Made by a program: the position numbers and the translations under genes
Shown: positions 60,302-64,000 of the stretch, piece after piece
How the letters are laid out: each line of letters begins with the position of its first letter
Numbering within the stretch: the stretch's first letter is position 1
Assembly (NCBI GenBank): GCA_021397835.1
Contig: JAJFZO010000896.1
Coordinates: forward strand, 3,140,501-3,204,500
DNA: 64,000 nucleotides
Direction of reading: 5' to 3'
From: Moringa oleifera
Taxonomy: Eukaryota > Streptophyta > Magnoliopsida > Brassicales > Moringaceae
The notes under the pieces: generated by a model
Seen by the model: only the letters and a program-made list of their open reading frames with translations
What the model was told of the DNA's origin: nothing
Databases searched by the model: none

Positions 60302-60790
60302 CAAGATATTTCTCTACAGTATCAAATGATGATTTTGAGAGGAGATGGCATTTGCAGAGCATGTTAAGGAAGGATTTTGATGGTTAAGTTGTCATACATC
60401 AAAGACAATTTTAATGGAAGATGAGATATTCTCTACAACATTGAATAGCGATTTCGGTAGGAGACAGTGTTTGTAGCATACGTAGAGAGAGAATTTCAAC
60501 AGCTAAATAGTCATACAGCAAAAAAGATTCTAATGGAAGGTGAGATATTTCTCTATAATGCCAAATTTTGAGGATAATTTTGACAAGAGACAACATTTGC
60601 ACAGCAATTTGAGGAGAAATTTTGACAACCAAATCATCATCTATTAAGGACGAGTCAAATGAAAGATGAAATCTTTCAAAACATTTTCATATGATGAACA
60701 TTGAAGATGATTCTTTTATGAGACAAAAACCTTATATCATCAAATGTTGAGGAAGAATTTTGATAGAACGTAATGGTCATCCAATATCAA
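60302..60790 (+). repeat. Degenerate tandem repeat, period about 120 bp
   Basis: The phrase GATATTTCTCTAC/T recurs at about 60304, 60424 and 60545, with a weaker copy near 60667. Each is followed by a GAGGAGA-ACATTTGCAGAGC-like phrase and then AATGGAAGATGA. Tandem repeats upstream of the 3' LTR are known in Tat-lineage elements. Confidence 0.75.
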
Positions 60791-61028
60791 GGAAGAGTTG
60801 CAACTATAAATGGTAATATTAAGATTTTACTTATCATTGAAAGATGAAAAAAATTTCCATCATGAAATAAATGTGGAGACCCTTCATCCGAAGTCAACGA
60901 AGAACTCTAATGGAAGACATTAGAATTTTTAAAAAAAGATGGAGGGGATTAGCCTTTAGAGCTTAAAATCAAGTGATATTTAGTCATTGCCTTATTCTTG
61001 CATCGTAGAAATAGGCAAATATGGCAGC

Positions 61029-62021
61029 TATAGACACTTGGTTTAAGCTTCAAATTGGAAAGAGCTCAAATGGTTAAGTGATAAGTCAAATTCAAGGTTA
61101 AGTTTATGCTCATAATTGAGATATATGGAGTTTGAGATCACACTAACTTTGAATTTTAACATTGAGTTGATCTCATGCTCATCCGTAGGGAGTGCACTTT
61201 ATTTAGTGATAGTCTTTTGAATTTCAAGATTGAATCGATCGTACTGTTACTTATTTTTCTTTGCAGTAGAGTTTTAAATCTTCGATAGACCTTATCCCAT
61301 TTTTTCTCCTATGAATAGACCTCTTAATCTTGGTAGAAATGGATGAATAAACTGATCAATCAAATGATCAATTAGCACCAATAAAAATAATCAGGAAATA
61401 TTGATTAAAAACACGAAATCACTTGAGGGACTATTTCTGCTATTTGGCTAAAAGACAGGAATTTTATTGAAGGCATTATCACTTTGTAATTATTATTTTG
61501 CAAAAGTGAATTAAAGATGATTTTCTACATTTTGTTCCTCTGTTGGCTATTTATTCCATAATTTATTCATTGCTTTTCTAAAATTATTTAGGAGAAAGGA
61601 ATTTAATGAAGTTCATATTCCAACCTTTAAATTAAAACATTTTTTTTTTAGAATCAAAGATTTAGTGTCAATTAGATTGAGATTTTCATATAAAATCATG
61701 TAATAAAATGAATTTTGGATCAATTGCAACTTATTATAAATTAAAGATACAAGATTGTTCTGCTTGAATGGTACTAATTTCTGGGTGCTTATAGGGATGC
61801 TAATTCTTTCCTATGTGTAACTGGCTCCTAATCCTAAAATTATCTGCTAAAGTAGATTACTACTTATTTTTACCTGTAGTTCATTTTTTTTATAAGAAAA
61901 AGAAGTTTTCTAATAAATTGGTGGTCAATCACATCACAAAAAGATTGGTGATGACTTTTTATTTTTAAAAAAATCCTCACGTTTGAGCTCTATACTTTAA
62001 AAAAAAAATCATATTTGGACA
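61029..62021 (+). repeat. 3' LTR of the Ty3-gypsy element
   Basis: It starts at TATAGACACTTGGTTTAAGC (mutated TG) and ends TTTGGACA. It is shorter than the 5' LTR by an internal gap near 61150. The right end was set by comparison with the 5' LTR tail and is uncertain by tens of bases. Confidence 0.7.
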
Positions 62022-62198
62022 TTGACATTAAAGGTAGTCTTTCATTGTTAGTTTTGCTGAAATTGACATTGAAAAGGATATCTTTAATAGTAGTTTTTTC
62101 TTTTAAGATTGACAATAAAACTGTTAAAAATATTTTTAATGATTTTTTTGTATAGAACAGTCATTAGATTAGTGTAAACTATTTTATCTTTTGTAGTG

Positions 62199-63433
62199 AT
62201 AAGAATTCATAGAGTGTGTCCACACATTATCAATAAAATGATATTATCATCTTTGAACAAAGTGGTCATATCACCTTTCAATAAAGTGATATCAAAATTA
62301 TTAACAAAGTGATATCAGAACTCTCCACATATCATATGTTTTGAAATTACCCAACGATAATTAAAAGAAAATTTTAATGATTCAAAAATAATGATGGGTA
62401 ACATTTAGATTTATGTTTCATTTCAACTCACAATTACAACATCACATATCTTAATTCAACATGTTGACTCTCAAACTGACCTCATCTTTGTTAGCATGCT
62501 TAAAAGAATCTACAGTTTTTGTATGCCAAACATAATATGTCTATATTTTCACTCTCTCATATTCCATCATGAGACTCTTTATGGTGAATTATAAGCTTCA
62601 TGAATGTGTGATCCATTTGAAGAAAAATAAAAGCATAAAATTAATTCACATATTTTACTTGCATTTGACAATATTCATCAGAAGCAATATCCTTAAGTTC
62701 AAAACACCCAATTCTTAATTTTCTTTTCAAAATTGGTATATACATTAGAAAACCCTTTATTATATTAAATCCGTAATTTCAAAAGAAATATCAAAATTTA
62801 AGGAGACAAATTATTTTAAATAATGTTGAATATGCCATCAAGCAAGCTTCTTTCTTTAAATATGTTGATGTGCTTGCCAAATGAATCTACCAAATTAGAT
62901 TATTTCACAAGAATATTGAGTTAATTTCTGAAAAAATTAAGAACTTCATAATTTTTTAGTTTAAAATTGATTCGAAGAATAACTATTTCAATTTTTTCTC
63001 CTTTTAATTGGTGAAAAGGCAAAGAAAATGAAAATAATTGTAATCCAAGAAAATCAATACTATCATGGTGTGAAAAAAATATAGGATTTTCTTTTAAAAA
63101 AATAAAGGACTTAACCCATTAAAGACACATCAATGCTACAAACTTAAGAAGAATTTGAAAGAAGCAATATCAATCATATCCACAGTCCAAAGAAAAGGTC
63201 AACAAATCTTCAAAACATTACAACTTATTCTTGAACATCTTCTTACACTGCAACAAAATACATTCTAGTTGATGGTTAGAAAAGATTTTTCTTTTTTAAT
63301 GGTGCAAGAACTATCATTTATAGAAGTAATGATAATAGGACCAGTCTTGACACTTAAAACAAAACATAAGGCTATTTTATTCAAAAATGCAATAACATGT
63401 AATGAACAAAATTATGCATTGAAAAAGATAAAA
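62199..63433. other. Gene-free stretch between CACTA C and the hAT remnant
   Basis: No coding frame was recognised. It may include the 3' end of the hAT element. I could not identify its terminal inverted repeat or an 8-bp target duplication. Confidence 0.35.
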
Positions 63434-64000
63434 TCATTTAAAATGACTTCTTTTATTAGTTTGAGAAGCAAATTCATTAACAATATTTTTGTAATCAATT
63501 TGTTCCAACTCAAGACATAAGATTGTTAATCCATTTAATCTTTCATGTGACATAGTTAACCGTAAATAAGATTTTAAGAATTTTAATTTAAAAAAACTTC
63601 TTTCAATAGAGGCCATAATCATAAATATAGTCAACAATATTCTATAAGCGATTGAGACATTAAGATAACAAGTCAAAGCTTTTACAAACTCCAAAATTTC
63701 AAGGGCTATCCTTTTTTATATAAGTAAAGTCACTTATGACACTTTTAGTTCAAGAAACCAATCATTTGAATCAATATGTAAAGAGTTACCATGTCTTAAA
63801 GCATTTTCAAGATTAATGTAATATTCTTTCAATTTATTATCATTTAAAGAATTTAAGTTATTGAAATCAAATGAAAAAACAAAAATAGTATCAAATACTT
63901 ACAATTGTTTAAATCTACTTTTTAGAGCAGGAATAACAACATCTATTACAATAATAAAATAATTTAACTTTAAAAGAATTTTCAATAGACTGTATATTAT
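63434..64000 (-). pseudogene. hAT transposase C-terminal part (ZMYM1/TTF-type), broken, cut by window edge
   Basis: On the minus strand, frames read VIDVVIPALKSRFKQL, LNDNKLKEYYINLENALRHG and then, at 63694-63434, NVSIAYRILLTIFMIMASIE, RSFFKLKFLKSYLRLTMSHE and RLNGLTILCLE. This matches the hAT dimerisation region of plant proteins annotated as zinc finger MYM-type or TTF-type. Stops lie near 63915, 63740 and 63720. The catalytic and zinc-finger parts would be to the right of the window. Confidence 0.8.

Larger units (their letters stand above)
59336..61028. other. Non-coding region between pol and 3' LTR
   Basis: No gene was seen. The region holds a TA microsatellite and a tandem array. A purine-rich tract (GATGGAGGGGATTA, about 60938) lies about 80 bases before the LTR and could be a displaced polypurine tract. 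Confidence 0.5.
53395..62021 (+). mobile_element. Ty3-gypsy LTR retrotransposon, degenerate, nested in CACTA C
   Basis: Two diverged direct LTRs (53395-54922 and 61029-62021) bound gag, pol remnants and a long 3' non-coding region with tandem repeats, all on the plus strand. Coding parts resemble the plant Tat/Ogre-like Ty3-gypsy group. No target duplication could be read, since the flanking five bases differ. LTR divergence and the many stops indicate an old insertion. Confidence 0.8.
49316..62198 (-). mobile_element. CACTA element C, internally deleted and split by a retrotransposon
   Basis: The left end (49320-49520) has subterminal repeats TTAATGACAGTT / AACTGTCATTTTT. The right end (62022-62198) has matching GACATTAAAGG and ACAGTCATTAG-type motifs and finishes ATCTTTTGTAGTG at 62198. 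The Ty3-gypsy element 53395-62021 interrupts it. Without that, the element is about 4.3 kb. It contains minus-strand second-ORF remnants joined directly to the 5' end of tnp2. It sits at the same position in block C as element A does in block A. Confidence 0.75.

Overview
The window is nuclear DNA of a flowering plant. It is AT-rich, has short GT-AG introns, and is dominated by decayed plant transposons: CACTA, Mutator-like, Ty3-gypsy and hAT. A monocot, perhaps a palm, would fit, but this is an impression rather than something the sequence proves. No complete conventional housekeeping gene, rRNA, tRNA or CRISPR array was seen.

The only repeated intact-looking gene is a small two-exon gene for a charged coiled-coil protein of unknown function. 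It occurs four times: a diverged copy at 671-1220 (+), and three close copies at 6873-7486, 38043-38638 and 45985-46594 (all -). The three close copies lie in three same-direction duplicated blocks: A about 5595-10735, B about 35548-39915, and C about 43427-49315. Blocks B and C share a longer left side. It includes a truncated CACTA end (about 25125-26618 and 41940-43426) and its outside flank. Blocks A and C share a CACTA end inserted at the same place on their right side. The locus therefore looks like a gene-plus-transposon unit that was duplicated and then invaded again.

Layout: 1-5600 has gene copy 1, a possible LTR with primer binding site and a broken gag, then non-coding DNA. 5600-10735 is block A. 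10736 to about 18100 is a CACTA element with a degenerate tnp2 transposase and a second ORF (plant transposase-like region plus C48/Ulp1 peptidase), both on the minus strand. 19490-20570 is a 1 kb array of short degenerate repeats. 21060-23833 is a CACTA-like non-autonomous element bounded by palindromic subterminal repeats. It contains exons of an AGAMOUS-lineage MADS-box gene, which looks like transposon capture of a floral regulator. 23834-26618 is another truncated CACTA. 26744-35538 is an 8.8 kb Mutator-like element with a perfect 9-bp target duplication. Block C preserves the paralogous empty site. The element carries a broken mudrA-type transposase (+) and, on the opposite strand, a DUF1985/Ulp1-like peptidase gene of the KAONASHI type with a ruined active site. 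35548-49315 holds blocks B and C, separated by AT-rich repeat DNA and a CACTA fragment. 49316-62198 is an internally deleted CACTA element, split by an 8.6 kb Ty3-gypsy retrotransposon at 53395-62021. From 63434 to the right edge is the C-terminal part of a hAT (ZMYM1-like) transposase pseudogene on the minus strand.

The transposon genes are broken by many in-frame stops, and several look like transitions at conserved Trp, Gln, Arg or His codons. The coiled-coil gene copies stay open across both exons, so they are the best candidates for selected coding sequence here.
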